A DNA stretch of 64,000 nt from Arsukibacterium tuosuense (lineage in GTDB: Bacteria > Pseudomonadota > Gammaproteobacteria > Enterobacterales > Alteromonadaceae). Where the stretch lies: positions 248,001-312,000 of the forward strand of contig NZ_OBEB01000004.1 of NCBI RefSeq assembly GCF_900215315.1, written 5' to 3'. A model generated the notes under the pieces. It did not search any database, was not told where the DNA came from, and saw only the letters and a program-made list of their open reading frames with translations. The position numbers and the translations under genes are program-made. Shown piece after piece: positions 1 to 9,192 of the stretch. The first letter of the stretch is position 1, and each line of letters starts with the position of its first letter.

Positions 1-1271
1 CCGCGGAATTTGGTTTGCTCAAGCATTTTAAACGCCCGGCGTCCGCCGCGTTTGGTTAGCCGGTACTGCAGCGCCCAGATATCGCGCATGGTTAAGCTAA
101 AGCGTTTGGGAATAGCGATAGTGCGCTGAATATCATCCAGCACTTCGGTCATCGCAATGTTCAGCGCGTCTATTTCATTTAAGCCGCTTTCAATCAACAG
201 GGTCTGGCTGCGCAGCTCTACCGGGTACCACAGCATAGCGGCAAAAATAAAGGCCGGGGTGACCGGTTTATCAACCGCAACCCGTTGATCGGTATCCTGC
301 AGGGCTCGGGTCACCAGAGTAAAGGCTTTACCTTCCGGTTCCTGTTTTATTATTTTCTCCAGCTGCGGCATTAACTGTTTTAATATTCGGGTATCGCGCA
401 GCAACATAAAATTGTCGAACGCCTTACCGGCCAGCAGCATTTTTACCAGCTCATCAAATAAGCGTGGTGCCGGAATGTTTTTTAACAGCACGGCTAATTG
501 ACTGATAGGCGTTAAGGCGTCAGGTGCAATCTCCATATTGAGCTTGGTAGCAAAGCGGATTGCTCTTAGCATCCGTACCGGATCTTCCCGGTAACGCACT
601 TCGGGGTCGCCAATCAGCTCAATCCGCCGCGCCGCAATGTCGCGCATCCCGTTGGCAAAATCGTAGATAGCGAAGTCTTTTACCGAGTAGTACAGCGCAT
701 TTATAGTGAAATCGCGCCGTTCGGCGTCTTCTTCAATACTGCCATAGACGTTGTCACGCAAAATCTGGCCATGGTCGCTTAAACTGGCGGTTTTTAGCTT
801 GGGGGCGGTGTTTTCTTCATCATCAGCGCCGCTGTGATGACCACGAAAGGTAGCGACTTCAATTATTTCCCGGCCAAACACCACATGGGCCAGCCGAAAA
901 CGGCGGCCAATCAGGCGACAGTTACGAAATACCTGTTTAACCTGTTCCGGGTGGGCATTGGTTACGACATCAAAGTCTTTTGGTTTTAAGCCCAGTAATA
1001 AATCGCGAATACAGCCACCTACCAGATAGGCTTCAAAGCCGGCGTCTTTTAACCGATACAGTACTTTTAAGGCACTGGGGCTGATATCGCGCCGCGATAC
1101 ACTGTGCTCACCCCGGGTAATAACCTGCATGGGAGGTAATATTGAGCTTGCTGACGCCTGGGCAATAGGGGCTGCGGCTGCAAGCGATTTGGCAGCAACA
1201 GGCTGTTGTTGGTTGTCGCCCTGAGGCTTACCGCTTAACGTTCTGCGGCAGAAATCTAACACGCGCGAAAT
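1..1271 (-). CDS. pcnB: poly(A) polymerase I (3' end outside the window)
   Basis: PcnB adds 3' poly(A) tails that mark RNA for decay. The 423 visible codons carry the nucleotidyltransferase signature LVGGCIRDLLLG (about residues 83-94), the metal-binding KDFDVV (98-103), and the RRDFTINALYYSV and YREDPVRMLRAIRFA blocks. The C-terminus is off the left edge. There is no ATG before the conserved N-terminus. The frame runs up through GTG (1260-1262) to ATT at 1269-1271, with AGGAG ten bases ahead, and the encoded SRVLDFCRRTLS lines up with the TRVANFCRKVLS start of E. coli PcnB, which is known to initiate at AUU. I therefore chose ATT; the adjacent ATA or the GTG at 1262 are alternatives. It follows gluQ as in E. 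coli. Confidence 0.93.
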   Translation of the reverse strand, partial: MSRVLDFCRRTLSGKPQGDNQQQPVAAKSLAAAAPIAQASASSILPPMQVITRGEHSVSRRDISPSALKVLYRLKDAGFEAYLVGGCIRDLLLGLKPKDFDVVTNAHPEQVKQVFRNCRLIGRRFRLAHVVFGREIIEVATFRGHHSGADDEENTAPKLKTASLSDHGQILRDNVYGSIEEDAERRDFTINALYYSVKDFAIYDFANGMRDIAARRIELIGDPEVRYREDPVRMLRAIRFATKLNMEIAPDALTPISQLAVLLKNIPAPRLFDELVKMLLAGKAFDNFMLLRDTRILKQLMPQLEKIIKQEPEGKAFTLVTRALQDTDQRVAVDKPVTPAFIFAAMLWYPVELRSQTLLIESGLNEIDALNIAMTEVLDDIQRTIAIPKRFSLTMRDIWALQYRLTKRGGRRAFKMLEQTKFR

Positions 1272-1384
1272 TATGATATCTCTCCTGAGCACTTGCCTGT
1301 TTGACTAGTGGCATTGGCATCTGACTTAAAAAAACGGCTAATAATACCGCAGCACACAACAAAAAAGAATTAATCTGGCTAAAA

Positions 1385-2305
1385 TCAGCCAAAATCGGGG
1401 GTTATTACTTCCCGTGCCGCCGGAATATTAGCAGGACGCCAGTTGGCAAGGGCGTAAATTAGCTGTTCCGGGGCCGGGGCTTGTTGTAACTCATCCGGCA
1501 ATACCAACCCCAATATTGCCAGCGCCCTGGCCAGGGTATAACTGACAGGCCAGTTACTTAAAGCGCTGGCATGGTTTTGTTTACTCAGTTTTTGGCCGGG
1601 TGCAGTAACCGCTAACGGCAAATGGCCATAAAGCGGTGGTTCGGCCCCAAGTAACTGAAACAAGTGCTGTTGCCGTGGGGTCATACTGAGTAAGTCGGCA
1701 CCGCGGATCACTTCCGTAACACCCTGATCCCAATCGTCCACTACCACTGCCAACTGATATGAGAACAAGCCATCCCGGCGCAGCAAAATGTAATCTTCCT
1801 GCGCCAGCGCCGGCTCGATCTGCTGCGGGCCGAGCAAAGTATCGATAAAATGACAGGCGACGCCAGCTGCATGCAAGCGCCAGCTCAACGGTGTCGGATT
1901 ATTTTTTTGCTGATGCAGGTTCAGGGTTGCACAGGTGCCCTGATACAGCCCGCCACCGCCATTAACTTGCTTGCGGCTGCACTGACAGCCATACACCAGG
2001 CCTTGTTGCTGCAGCTGGTTAAATATTTCGCGGTAGCGCTCAGTACGCTGGCTTTGATAGATAACCTGCTCATCCCACAGCAGGCCATACTGCTCCAGCG
2101 CAAACATAATGCTGCTGTCTGCACCCGGGCTGACTCTTGGCGTGTCGATATCTTCTATGCGCAGCAGCCATTTGCCGCCTTGCTGTTTGTTGTACAGATA
2201 ACTGCCGACAGCAGCCAGCAATGAGCCAAAATGCAGTGGTCCGGAGGGAGAGGGGGCAAATCTGCCAACAGCGATGGCTGTTGGCTTACTTTTGCTATCT
2301 AACAT
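1385..2305 (-). CDS. gluQ: glutamyl-Q tRNA(Asp) synthetase
   Basis: A truncated glutamyl-tRNA synthetase paralogue that attaches glutamate to the queuosine of tRNA(Asp). It keeps the class I catalytic core: RFAPSPSGPLHFGSL near the N-terminus (HIGH-type motif), the LLRIEDIDTPR block, the zinc-binding CQC plus downstream Tyr/Cys around GGGLYQGTC, and KLSKQN as the KMSKS loop. It lacks the anticodon-binding C-terminal domain, as expected at about 306 residues. ATG at 2305 is chosen; a GTG two codons earlier (2311) is possible. It sits 17 bases after dksA and before pcnB, the E. coli order, and is probably read with dksA. Confidence 0.95.
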   Translation of the reverse strand: MLDSKSKPTAIAVGRFAPSPSGPLHFGSLLAAVGSYLYNKQQGGKWLLRIEDIDTPRVSPGADSSIMFALEQYGLLWDEQVIYQSQRTERYREIFNQLQQQGLVYGCQCSRKQVNGGGGLYQGTCATLNLHQQKNNPTPLSWRLHAAGVACHFIDTLLGPQQIEPALAQEDYILLRRDGLFSYQLAVVVDDWDQGVTEVIRGADLLSMTPRQQHLFQLLGAEPPLYGHLPLAVTAPGQKLSKQNHASALSNWPVSYTLARALAILGLVLPDELQQAPAPEQLIYALANWRPANIPAAREVITPDFG

Positions 2306-2322
2306 TGCCACAGTGGCTGCAA

Positions 2323-2772
2323 TTAGCCGCCTAACTGCTTTTCTTTTATTTCTGCCAGCGTTTTACAGTCGATACACTGGTCAGCTGTTGGTCGCGCTTC
2401 CAGGCGCTTTATACCAATTTCAATCCCACAGGTATCACAAAAACCGAAATCGTCGTTTTCGATTTTTTGTAAGGTTTTTTCAATTTTCTTTAATAGCTTC
2501 CGCTCACGATCCCGGGCGCGCAATTCCAGGCTGAACTCTTCTTCCTGAGCGGCACGGTCTACCGGATCAGGGAAATTGGCTGCTTCATCGGCCATATGGG
2601 TCTTGGTGCGGTCAACTTCTTCGCGCAGTTGTTGGCGCCAGGCGTCAAGAATTTTGCGAAAATGCTCGAGCTGCTTCGGGTTCATATACTCTTCCCCGAC
2701 CGCTTCCTGATAAGGTGTAACCCCGGCCAGTGCCAGTAACCCTAATGTCTTAACATTCTTGCCTTCTGGCAT
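2323..2772 (-). CDS. dksA: RNA polymerase-binding transcription factor DksA
   Basis: DksA inserts its coiled-coil into the RNA polymerase secondary channel and, with ppGpp, adjusts stable RNA and amino-acid promoters. The 149-residue product has the coiled-coil region with the [22 protein letters not shown] segment split around the two acidic tip residues, followed by the zinc finger CDTCG...CIDC. The start is set by homology ([10 protein letters not shown] against E. coli MQEGQNRKTS) and by AGGAG six bases upstream of ATG 2772; a longer frame begins ten codons earlier. relA, the ppGpp synthetase gene, lies in the same window at 55172. Confidence 0.97.
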   Translation of the reverse strand: MPEGKNVKTLGLLALAGVTPYQEAVGEEYMNPKQLEHFRKILDAWRQQLREEVDRTKTHMADEAANFPDPVDRAAQEEEFSLELRARDRERKLLKKIEKTLQKIENDDFGFCDTCGIEIGIKRLEARPTADQCIDCKTLAEIKEKQLGG

Positions 2773-3085
2773 GATCATCTCCTGTACAATACTGCCAAGC
2801 AAAAAAAAGTGGCGGCTATAGATAGCAGAATATTGCCACTACCGCAATCACTAATAAAAAAGCCGGCGAAGTATACAGATTGTGGCTGTAGCCGTCACCT
2901 GTTTTAACCCCGTCAGCCTTAATGGCTAAAATGTGGCATAGTTTTGCCGCTGATAACCACGCCAATAGTGCATTGCAACGCCATTTTAACGCTTTGCGCT
3001 CGTTGTCTGCTGCGCGGCTATGTTACACTTTGGCCCATAAAAGTTAGCCATTACTGCTGATAAGCTCGATTAAATGGGGATTACT
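2773..3085. promoter_or_regulatory. dksA/pepB divergent promoter spacer
   Basis: A 313-bp spacer without a gene. On the minus strand a plausible sigma-70 promoter for dksA is GTGACG (2898-2893), 17-bp spacer, TATACT (2875-2870). On the plus strand TTGTCT and TACACT with 15 bp between them lie about 60 bases before pepB, a weaker match. No operator or hairpin terminator was seen. Confidence 0.35.
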
Positions 3086-4426
3086 ATGTCTGATTCAAGC
3101 TCTAATTCAAGTTCTAATTCAACACCAGAAATATTACAAATCAGTATTGCTACAGCTAAAGCTGCGCAAAAATGGGGTAATAATGCGTTATTAAGTCCTG
3201 CTTCAGACGGTTATCAAATTCATTTGCCTGAAAATGACATACTACGTGGCATGCAAAAAGCCGGTCGTAGTCTGGATAATCTCGGTATTTCACAACTGCA
3301 GTTAAGCGGTGCAGGTTGGAGTAAAGACCTGCAATGGGCGTTTTATCAGGGCTTTTGTAATGCCAGAAAGCATGACGGGGTAGGTTTTAACAACGAGCAT
3401 GGCGAAGCAGAACAACTGCAACAACTAGCGCAGTGTTTTAGCTTTGCCAAAAAAATGATCAATGATACCCCTGAAATGTTATCGCCGGTCGCATTGGCAG
3501 AGCAGGCTGAAGCCTTTATCCGCACTATTGCCCCGGCAGGTAGCGTAAGCAGCGAACTGATTACCGGCGCAGACCTGGCCGAAGCCGGCTGGCATGGTAT
3601 TTACCAGGTAGGTCGGGGCAGTACCCGGCCACCCGCATTGCTGGTGCTGGATTTTAACCCGGCTAAAGCAGCTGACGCCCCGGTTAGCGCCGCACTGGTT
3701 GGCAAAGGCATTACCTTTGACAGCGGCGGTTACTCTATAAAGCCTACAGAAGGCATGGCCACCATGAAATGTGATATGGGCGGAGCCGCTACCGTAACCG
3801 CAGCGCTGGCCTTGGCGATCACGCAAGGCCTGAAGCAACGGGTAAAACTGATTTTATGCTGTGCTGAAAACCTGATCAGTGGCCACGCCTATAAACTGGG
3901 CGATATCATTACCTACAAAAACGGCACTACTGTTGAAATTGTTAATACCGATGCTGAGGGCCGCTTAGTGCTGGCCGACGGCTTGATGTGTGCCGCTGAA
4001 AGTAAAGCACCGCTAATTATTGACGCCGCTACCCTGACCGGCGCGGCTATGGTAGCTGTTGGCGGTGAATACAATGCATTATTTGCATTGGACCAGCCTC
4101 TGGCTGCGCGTGCACTGCAATATGCCGCCAATGAGCAGGAAGCCACCTGGCAGCTGCCATTAGAGAAATGGCATCAGCAACAATGTCCGTCGCCTTATGC
4201 CGATACTGCCAACAGCCGGCCGGTCAAAGGCGGTGGTGCAGGTGGCGCCAGTAATGCAGCCGGGTTTTTAAGCCGGTTTGTGCCGGATGATGGCAAGGGC
4301 TGGCTGCACTTCGATTTAGCAGCAGCCTTCAATAACTCTGCCAATAGTTATTGGGCAGCAGGTGCTACCGGGCATGGCATCCGTACTATTGCCGCTGCCT
4401 TACTCACTGAAACGACGGCTAAGTAA
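3086..4426 (+). CDS. pepB: peptidase B, M17 leucyl aminopeptidase family
   Basis: Cytosolic metallo-aminopeptidase that removes N-terminal residues from peptides. The C-terminal half holds the M17 signature: VGKGITFDSGGYSIKP (catalytic Lys and metal Asp), MKCDMGGAATV, and NTDAEGRLVLADGL with its metal ligands. The N-terminal half (QLSGAGWSKDLQWAFYQGF) resembles E. coli PepB rather than PepA. ATG 3086 is preferred to ATG 3074 because GGGG lies six bases before it. Residues 2-13 are a Ser/Asn-rich tail, SDSSSNSSSNST, encoded by three tandem 12-bp units. Length 446, slightly above E. coli PepB (427). Confidence 0.93.
   Translation: MSDSSSNSSSNSTPEILQISIATAKAAQKWGNNALLSPASDGYQIHLPENDILRGMQKAGRSLDNLGISQLQLSGAGWSKDLQWAFYQGFCNARKHDGVGFNNEHGEAEQLQQLAQCFSFAKKMINDTPEMLSPVALAEQAEAFIRTIAPAGSVSSELITGADLAEAGWHGIYQVGRGSTRPPALLVLDFNPAKAADAPVSAALVGKGITFDSGGYSIKPTEGMATMKCDMGGAATVTAALALAITQGLKQRVKLILCCAENLISGHAYKLGDIITYKNGTTVEIVNTDAEGRLVLADGLMCAAESKAPLIIDAATLTGAAMVAVGGEYNALFALDQPLAARALQYAANEQEATWQLPLEKWHQQQCPSPYADTANSRPVKGGGAGGASNAAGFLSRFVPDDGKGWLHFDLAAAFNNSANSYWAAGATGHGIRTIAAALLTETTAK
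3089..3124 (+). repeat. three tandem 12-bp units in the pepB N-terminus
   Basis: TCTGATTCAAGC, TCTAATTCAAGT and TCTAATTCAACA follow one another in frame directly after the start codon and encode SDSS-SNSS-SNST. The unit length is a multiple of three, so copy-number change would alter only tail length. Confidence 0.85.
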
Positions 4427-4433
4427 TACTGCA

Positions 4434-6917
4434 GTGACCAAAAAAGAGCTTAAGGTGGGCTTACCGGTAGCCGAGGTACTGCCGGAGCTTTGCCGATTGC
4501 TGAAAAGCGGCAACCGGCTGATTTTGTCGGCGCCGCCCGGTGCCGGTAAATCGACCTGGTTACCATTGCAATTGCTGCAGCAGCCCGATTTTGCAAGTGG
4601 CCAGATAATTATGCTGGAACCGCGCCGGCTGGCGGCGAAAACCATTGCCAGTTACCTGGCACAGCAGCTGAATGAGCCGGTGGGCCAGACCGTGGGTTAT
4701 CAGATCCGCCATGACAGCTGCCAGTCAGCAGCCACCCGGCTGCTAATCGTTACTGAAGGTATTCTTACCCGAAAACTGCAGCAGGACCCCGAGCTTGCCG
4801 GGGTTAGTCTGCTGATTTTTGATGAGTTTCATGAGCGTTCGCTGCATGCTGATTTAGCGTTGGCGTTGAGTTTAGAGGTGCAGCAATTAAGGGAAGACCT
4901 GAAAATACTGGTGATGTCAGCCACCCTCGATGTTGCCGGGCTTGAACATTATTTGCAGGCACCGTTGGTGAGCAGCAGTGGGCGCAGTTATCCGGTCGAT
5001 ATTCAATATATAAAGCCGGGTTCAGAGCCGCTGGCAGTTCAGGGGGCACGGCAGGCGTTAAGCGCATTTAACGATGAACCGGGGAATATACTGGTTTTTC
5101 TGCCGGGTCAGGCAGAAATAAATAAAGCGCGGGAGTTTTTAGCAACTCAGTCGTTGCCGGCAAATCTGCAAGTCTATTCATTGCTTGGTGTGCTGAGCCT
5201 GGCTGAACAACAGGCTGCGATAGCGGCACCGCCAACAGGCTACTATAAAATTGTGCTGGCAACTAATCTGGCTGAAACCAGTTTAACCATTGACGGCGTT
5301 AATCTGGTAGTAGATACCGGCTTGTGCCGGCGTGCCAGTTTTAACCCGCGCCACGGCATCAGCAAGCTGGAAACGGTGGCCGTTAGTCAGGCTGCGGCCA
5401 TTCAGCGTGCGGGACGGGCTGGCCGGCAGGCACCGGGGCGTTGTTACCGGATAGACACACTGGAATTATGGCAAAGGCGGGCGGCGTTTGAGCCGGCAGA
5501 AATAGAATTGGCAGAGCTTACCCAACTGCGGCTGGAAATTGCGGTATGGGGTTGTCTGCCCGATGATATTAACTGGTTAACCCCGCCGCCGCCCGCGCAT
5601 CTGGCCGTTGCCAGCCGGTTGTTGCAACAGTTTGCGGCATTGGACGAGGCCGGGGGTATTACCTCCTATGGCCGACGCTTGTATCAGACCGGCAGTTCAG
5701 TGCGACTGGCTAATATGTTGTTGTATGCTGCCGAACATGAAACGCAAACTCCCGGGCTGGCGTGGCTGGCTGCATTAGTGGCAGCGCTGTTGGAAGATAG
5801 CCGTAATTTGCAGGCAAATCTGGACCAGCAATTACAAACGCTGGCGCATAGCAAGCATGTGCCACAGTACCAGCAAGCGCAATCTTTCGCCCGGCGTTTA
5901 GGTGTTAACAGCCGTGCCAGCTTGCCGTTGCAGTGGCTGCCAATGTTACTGCTCAGAGCCTTTCCGGATCAACTGGCGCAGCGCCGTGGTCAGGGTTATT
6001 TGCTGGCGAATGGCGTGGGGGCCAGCCTGGCGCCGGATCATCCGTTGCAAGACACCGAACTACTGGTGGTGCTGGATATTCAGCAGTGGCAACAACAAAA
6101 CCGCATTCGCCATGCGATCGCTATTAAACTGGACGACATCCTGGCCGACTGGCAACAACACCTGAACTGGCAGCTGAAAACCGGCTGGAATGATAAGACC
6201 GCCAGTTTCAGCAGCGAGCGTCAACGCTGTTTTGGCCAGCTGGTATTGCAACGGCAGCCGGTGCAAAATGCCATCACAGCTGCTGAACGCCAGCAGGCCT
6301 GGCTTGATTACCTGAGCCGGCGTGGTCTGGCGGAATTAAACTGGTCAGATGCAGCACAAAGCTTATGTGCCCGGGTGCAGTTGATCCGACAGCATCAGGG
6401 CGCTGATATTCTTCCTGATTTCAGCCCGGCAGCGTTACTGGCAGAGCTGGCCAGTTGGCTTGGGCCACATCTTGGTAATATCAGAAAAAAAATACAGTTA
6501 ACCCAATTGGAGCTGGAACCCATATTGCTGGCCAGACTAAGTTATCAGCAACAGCAGCGGTTACAGCAGCTATTGCCTGTCTATTGGCAAACGCCGACCG
6601 GCAGTCGGCTGAAAATTGATTACCTTCATCCGGGCGGGCCACAACTTTCAGTCAAAGTTCAGGAAATGTATGGTCAACTCACCACGCCCGTGGTGTTAAA
6701 TGGTGCTATCGCCCTGACCATAGCGTTGCTGGCGCCAGGGCGGCAGCCACTGCAGGTCACCCGCGACTTAGCCAGCTTCTGGCAAAACAGCTGGCAGGAT
6801 GTTAAAAAAGAAATGAAAGGGCGTTACCCGAAACACTACTGGCCTGATAACCCGGCCGATGCGCAGCCAACAACGAAAACCAAAAAGGCGATGTTACGCG
6901 ATGTCAACCCGAAGTAA
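4434..6917 (+). CDS. hrpB: ATP-dependent helicase HrpB
   Basis: DEAH-box superfamily 2 helicase of about 827 residues. Visible motifs in order are GAGKST (Walker A), FDEFHERS (DEAH-type box, here DEFH), MSATLD (motif III), NLAETSLTI (motif V) and QRAGRAGR (motif VI), then the HrpB-specific C-terminal region. The cellular role is poorly known even in E. coli. The frame opens inside pepB, but similarity begins at KVGLPVAEVLPEL, so GTG 4434 (eight bases after the pepB stop) or GTG 4455 (AAGAG six bases ahead) are the likely starts. Its 3' end overlaps the mrcB start by 17 bases; hrpB-mrcB adjacency is as in E. coli. Confidence 0.93.
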   Translation: MTKKELKVGLPVAEVLPELCRLLKSGNRLILSAPPGAGKSTWLPLQLLQQPDFASGQIIMLEPRRLAAKTIASYLAQQLNEPVGQTVGYQIRHDSCQSAATRLLIVTEGILTRKLQQDPELAGVSLLIFDEFHERSLHADLALALSLEVQQLREDLKILVMSATLDVAGLEHYLQAPLVSSSGRSYPVDIQYIKPGSEPLAVQGARQALSAFNDEPGNILVFLPGQAEINKAREFLATQSLPANLQVYSLLGVLSLAEQQAAIAAPPTGYYKIVLATNLAETSLTIDGVNLVVDTGLCRRASFNPRHGISKLETVAVSQAAAIQRAGRAGRQAPGRCYRIDTLELWQRRAAFEPAEIELAELTQLRLEIAVWGCLPDDINWLTPPPPAHLAVASRLLQQFAALDEAGGITSYGRRLYQTGSSVRLANMLLYAAEHETQTPGLAWLAALVAALLEDSRNLQANLDQQLQTLAHSKHVPQYQQAQSFARRLGVNSRASLPLQWLPMLLLRAFPDQLAQRRGQGYLLANGVGASLAPDHPLQDTELLVVLDIQQWQQQNRIRHAIAIKLDDILADWQQHLNWQLKTGWNDKTASFSSERQRCFGQLVLQRQPVQNAITAAERQQAWLDYLSRRGLAELNWSDAAQSLCARVQLIRQHQGADILPDFSPAALLAELASWLGPHLGNIRKKIQLTQLELEPILLARLSYQQQQRLQQLLPVYWQTPTGSRLKIDYLHPGGPQLSVKVQEMYGQLTTPVVLNGAIALTIALLAPGRQPLQVTRDLASFWQNSWQDVKKEMKGRYPKHYWPDNPADAQPTTKTKKAMLRDVNPK

Positions 6918-9150
6918 AGGCGCCCGCGCGCCCAAAGTAAAAGTCAGGCCATGGTGGCAGAAGCTATTGTTTACCTTGGGTAAACTGGCATTAGTAATGT
7001 CGTTTTTACTGGTTACCTACCTGATTTATCTTGACGGTAAAGTCACCCGGGCTTTTGCCGGCCAGAAATGGCAGGTGCCGGCCCAGATATACGCCCGTAG
7101 CCTGGAGCTCTTTCCGGGTAAGGCGTTAACGTCCAGCCAATTACAAGCCGAGCTGGAACAGTTGCAGTATCAGCGTAATCCGGCGATGACGGCTGCCGGC
7201 CAATACAGTGTCTCGCGCAATCATATTACGATTTACCGCCGGGCCTTTACCTATATTGATGGCGTTGAGCCCGAAGCTTTATTCAGTGTGGAATTTAATA
7301 GCAGTGGCATTAACCGGATCCGTTACCGGCAGCAGCAGGAAGTAAACTTTGCCCGGCTGGAACCGCAGTTAATTGAGCATATGCTGTCACCGCATCAGGA
7401 AGACCGTGAGCTGGTGCGGTTAGAACAGGTACCCAGCCTGGTCAAAGAGGGGCTGTTACTGGTGGAAGACCGCGATTTTTATCATCATCGCGGTGTGTCA
7501 CCACTGTCGGTTTTACGGGCGCTATGGGCGAATATTGTGGCCGGGAGAACGGTGCAGGGCGGCTCTACTTTAACCCAACAGCTGGCAAAAAATATGTATT
7601 TATCCAGCGACCGGACCCTGCTACGTAAAATTAATGAAGCGATGATAGCGCTTATTCTGGATTACCGCTTTAGCAAAGATCATTTGCTGGAAGCGTACCT
7701 GAACGAAATTTTTCTGGGGCAGAATCATGCCACAGCCGTGCATGGTTTTGGCCTGGGCAGCCGTTTCTATTTCGCCAAACCCATAACAGAACTGCGGCCA
7801 GATGAAATCGCATTGTTAATTGGCCTGCTGAAAGGGCCATCATACTATGACCCGAGGCGCTACCCTGAGCGCGCGATTACCCGGCGGGATCTGGTGCTGA
7901 GGCTGATGTTTGAACACCATTTGCTGGATGGTGAACAGTATCAGCAAGCACTGGCTGAACCATTACAACTGGTGCCGCGTGGTCAGTATCTGAATGCGCG
8001 TTTCCCGGCTTATCTGGATGCGGTCAAGAAAGAACTGCGGCAAATAAATTTTGACCAGCAGCTGTTAAGTAGTGGCATAAAAGTCTTTACGTTTTTAGAT
8101 CCGAAAGCGCAACAGCAGGCAGAGCTGACTGTGCGCCGGCAACTCCAAAGTCAGGACGAGCAACTGCAGGCAGCGATGCTGGTTGTCAATTACCAGCAGG
8201 CAGAGATTCAGGCGCTGGTGGGCGGTAAAGAAAGTGGTTTTGCCGGCTTTAACCGGGCGCTGGATGCCAGGCGGCAAATTGGCAGCATTATCAAACCGGT
8301 AATTTATCTGGAGGCACTGAATCAGCCCGGCAGGTTTTCGCTGGCATCGATACTGGACGACCAGCCTTTAAGTTTGCGTTCAAATAATGAAGACTGGCAG
8401 CCGCAGAATTTTGATAAAACATTCCGTGGGCCGGTTAATTTGTTTACAGCGTTAACGGACTCATTGAATGTGCCGACAGTGCGGCTGGGGTTGCAGTTGG
8501 GTATGCCAGCAATAAGTGATGGCTTGCGCAAGCTGGGATTAAACCGCCGGGTCAATTTGCATCCGGCGGCGTTGCTGGGGGCAATTGAACTAAGCCCGCT
8601 GGAAGTCAGTCAGTTGTATCAGACCATGGCAAACGACGGGGTTTATCAAACACTGGCGACTGTGCAAGCAGTAACAGATCAGGATGGCCACCGTCTTTAT
8701 CACCGGTCTGGTCAGCGCTACAGCCGCTATTCACCGCAAAGTATTTATCTGCTGCACCATGCATTAATAGCAGCGACGCAAACCGGCACGGCAAAGGCGT
8801 TGCAACACGCCTTACCGATGACTACATTTGCCGGAAAAACCGGAACTTCAAGTGATTATCGCGACAGTTGGTTCAGTGGTTTTGACCAGCAGACTCTGGT
8901 GACCGTCTGGTTGGGGCGGGATGATAATAAACCAATAGGCCTGACCGGCAGTAGTGGTGCCTTACCATTGTTTATTGACTACTTTCGGGGCCAGGGGGCG
9001 CAATCGTTGATCCGGTATTTGCCCGATCAGGTACGAATTCAGGCCTTTTCAGCTATCAGTGGTACACCAGTGGCTGAAACTTGCGCTAACATATTGTTAT
9101 TACCTGCAATGTCAGTTGAAATGCAGCAACAATTAACCTGTGATGATTAA
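6901..9150 (+). CDS. mrcB: bifunctional penicillin-binding protein 1B
   Basis: Class A PBP: polymerises lipid II into glycan strands and cross-links them. A basic cytoplasmic tail precedes one membrane helix (LLFTLGKLALVMSFLLVTYL), then a UB2H-type region, a GT51 glycosyltransferase with catalytic Glu in EDRDFYHHRG (Glu189) and GGSTLTQQLAKN, and a transpeptidase with SxxK (Ser462-Lys465 in GSIIKP), SLN (about 521) and KTGT (about 646). At 749 residues it is shorter than E. coli PBP1b, the difference lying at both ends. ATG 6901 is chosen over an upstream GTG/ATG frame inside hrpB because conserved sequence starts after it. Confidence 0.95.
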   Translation: MSTRSKGARAPKVKVRPWWQKLLFTLGKLALVMSFLLVTYLIYLDGKVTRAFAGQKWQVPAQIYARSLELFPGKALTSSQLQAELEQLQYQRNPAMTAAGQYSVSRNHITIYRRAFTYIDGVEPEALFSVEFNSSGINRIRYRQQQEVNFARLEPQLIEHMLSPHQEDRELVRLEQVPSLVKEGLLLVEDRDFYHHRGVSPLSVLRALWANIVAGRTVQGGSTLTQQLAKNMYLSSDRTLLRKINEAMIALILDYRFSKDHLLEAYLNEIFLGQNHATAVHGFGLGSRFYFAKPITELRPDEIALLIGLLKGPSYYDPRRYPERAITRRDLVLRLMFEHHLLDGEQYQQALAEPLQLVPRGQYLNARFPAYLDAVKKELRQINFDQQLLSSGIKVFTFLDPKAQQQAELTVRRQLQSQDEQLQAAMLVVNYQQAEIQALVGGKESGFAGFNRALDARRQIGSIIKPVIYLEALNQPGRFSLASILDDQPLSLRSNNEDWQPQNFDKTFRGPVNLFTALTDSLNVPTVRLGLQLGMPAISDGLRKLGLNRRVNLHPAALLGAIELSPLEVSQLYQTMANDGVYQTLATVQAVTDQDGHRLYHRSGQRYSRYSPQSIYLLHHALIAATQTGTAKALQHALPMTTFAGKTGTSSDYRDSWFSGFDQQTLVTVWLGRDDNKPIGLTGSSGALPLFIDYFRGQGAQSLIRYLPDQVRIQAFSAISGTPVAETCANILLLPAMSVEMQQQLTCDD

Positions 9151-9192
9151 CGTTAACTTTTTAAGTAAATAGGGTGCAGCAAACTCATTATT

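Noticed and set aside
1850..2224. 124-codon plus-strand frame opposite gluQ
   Set aside because: Fully antisense to a clearly conserved gene; shadow frame.
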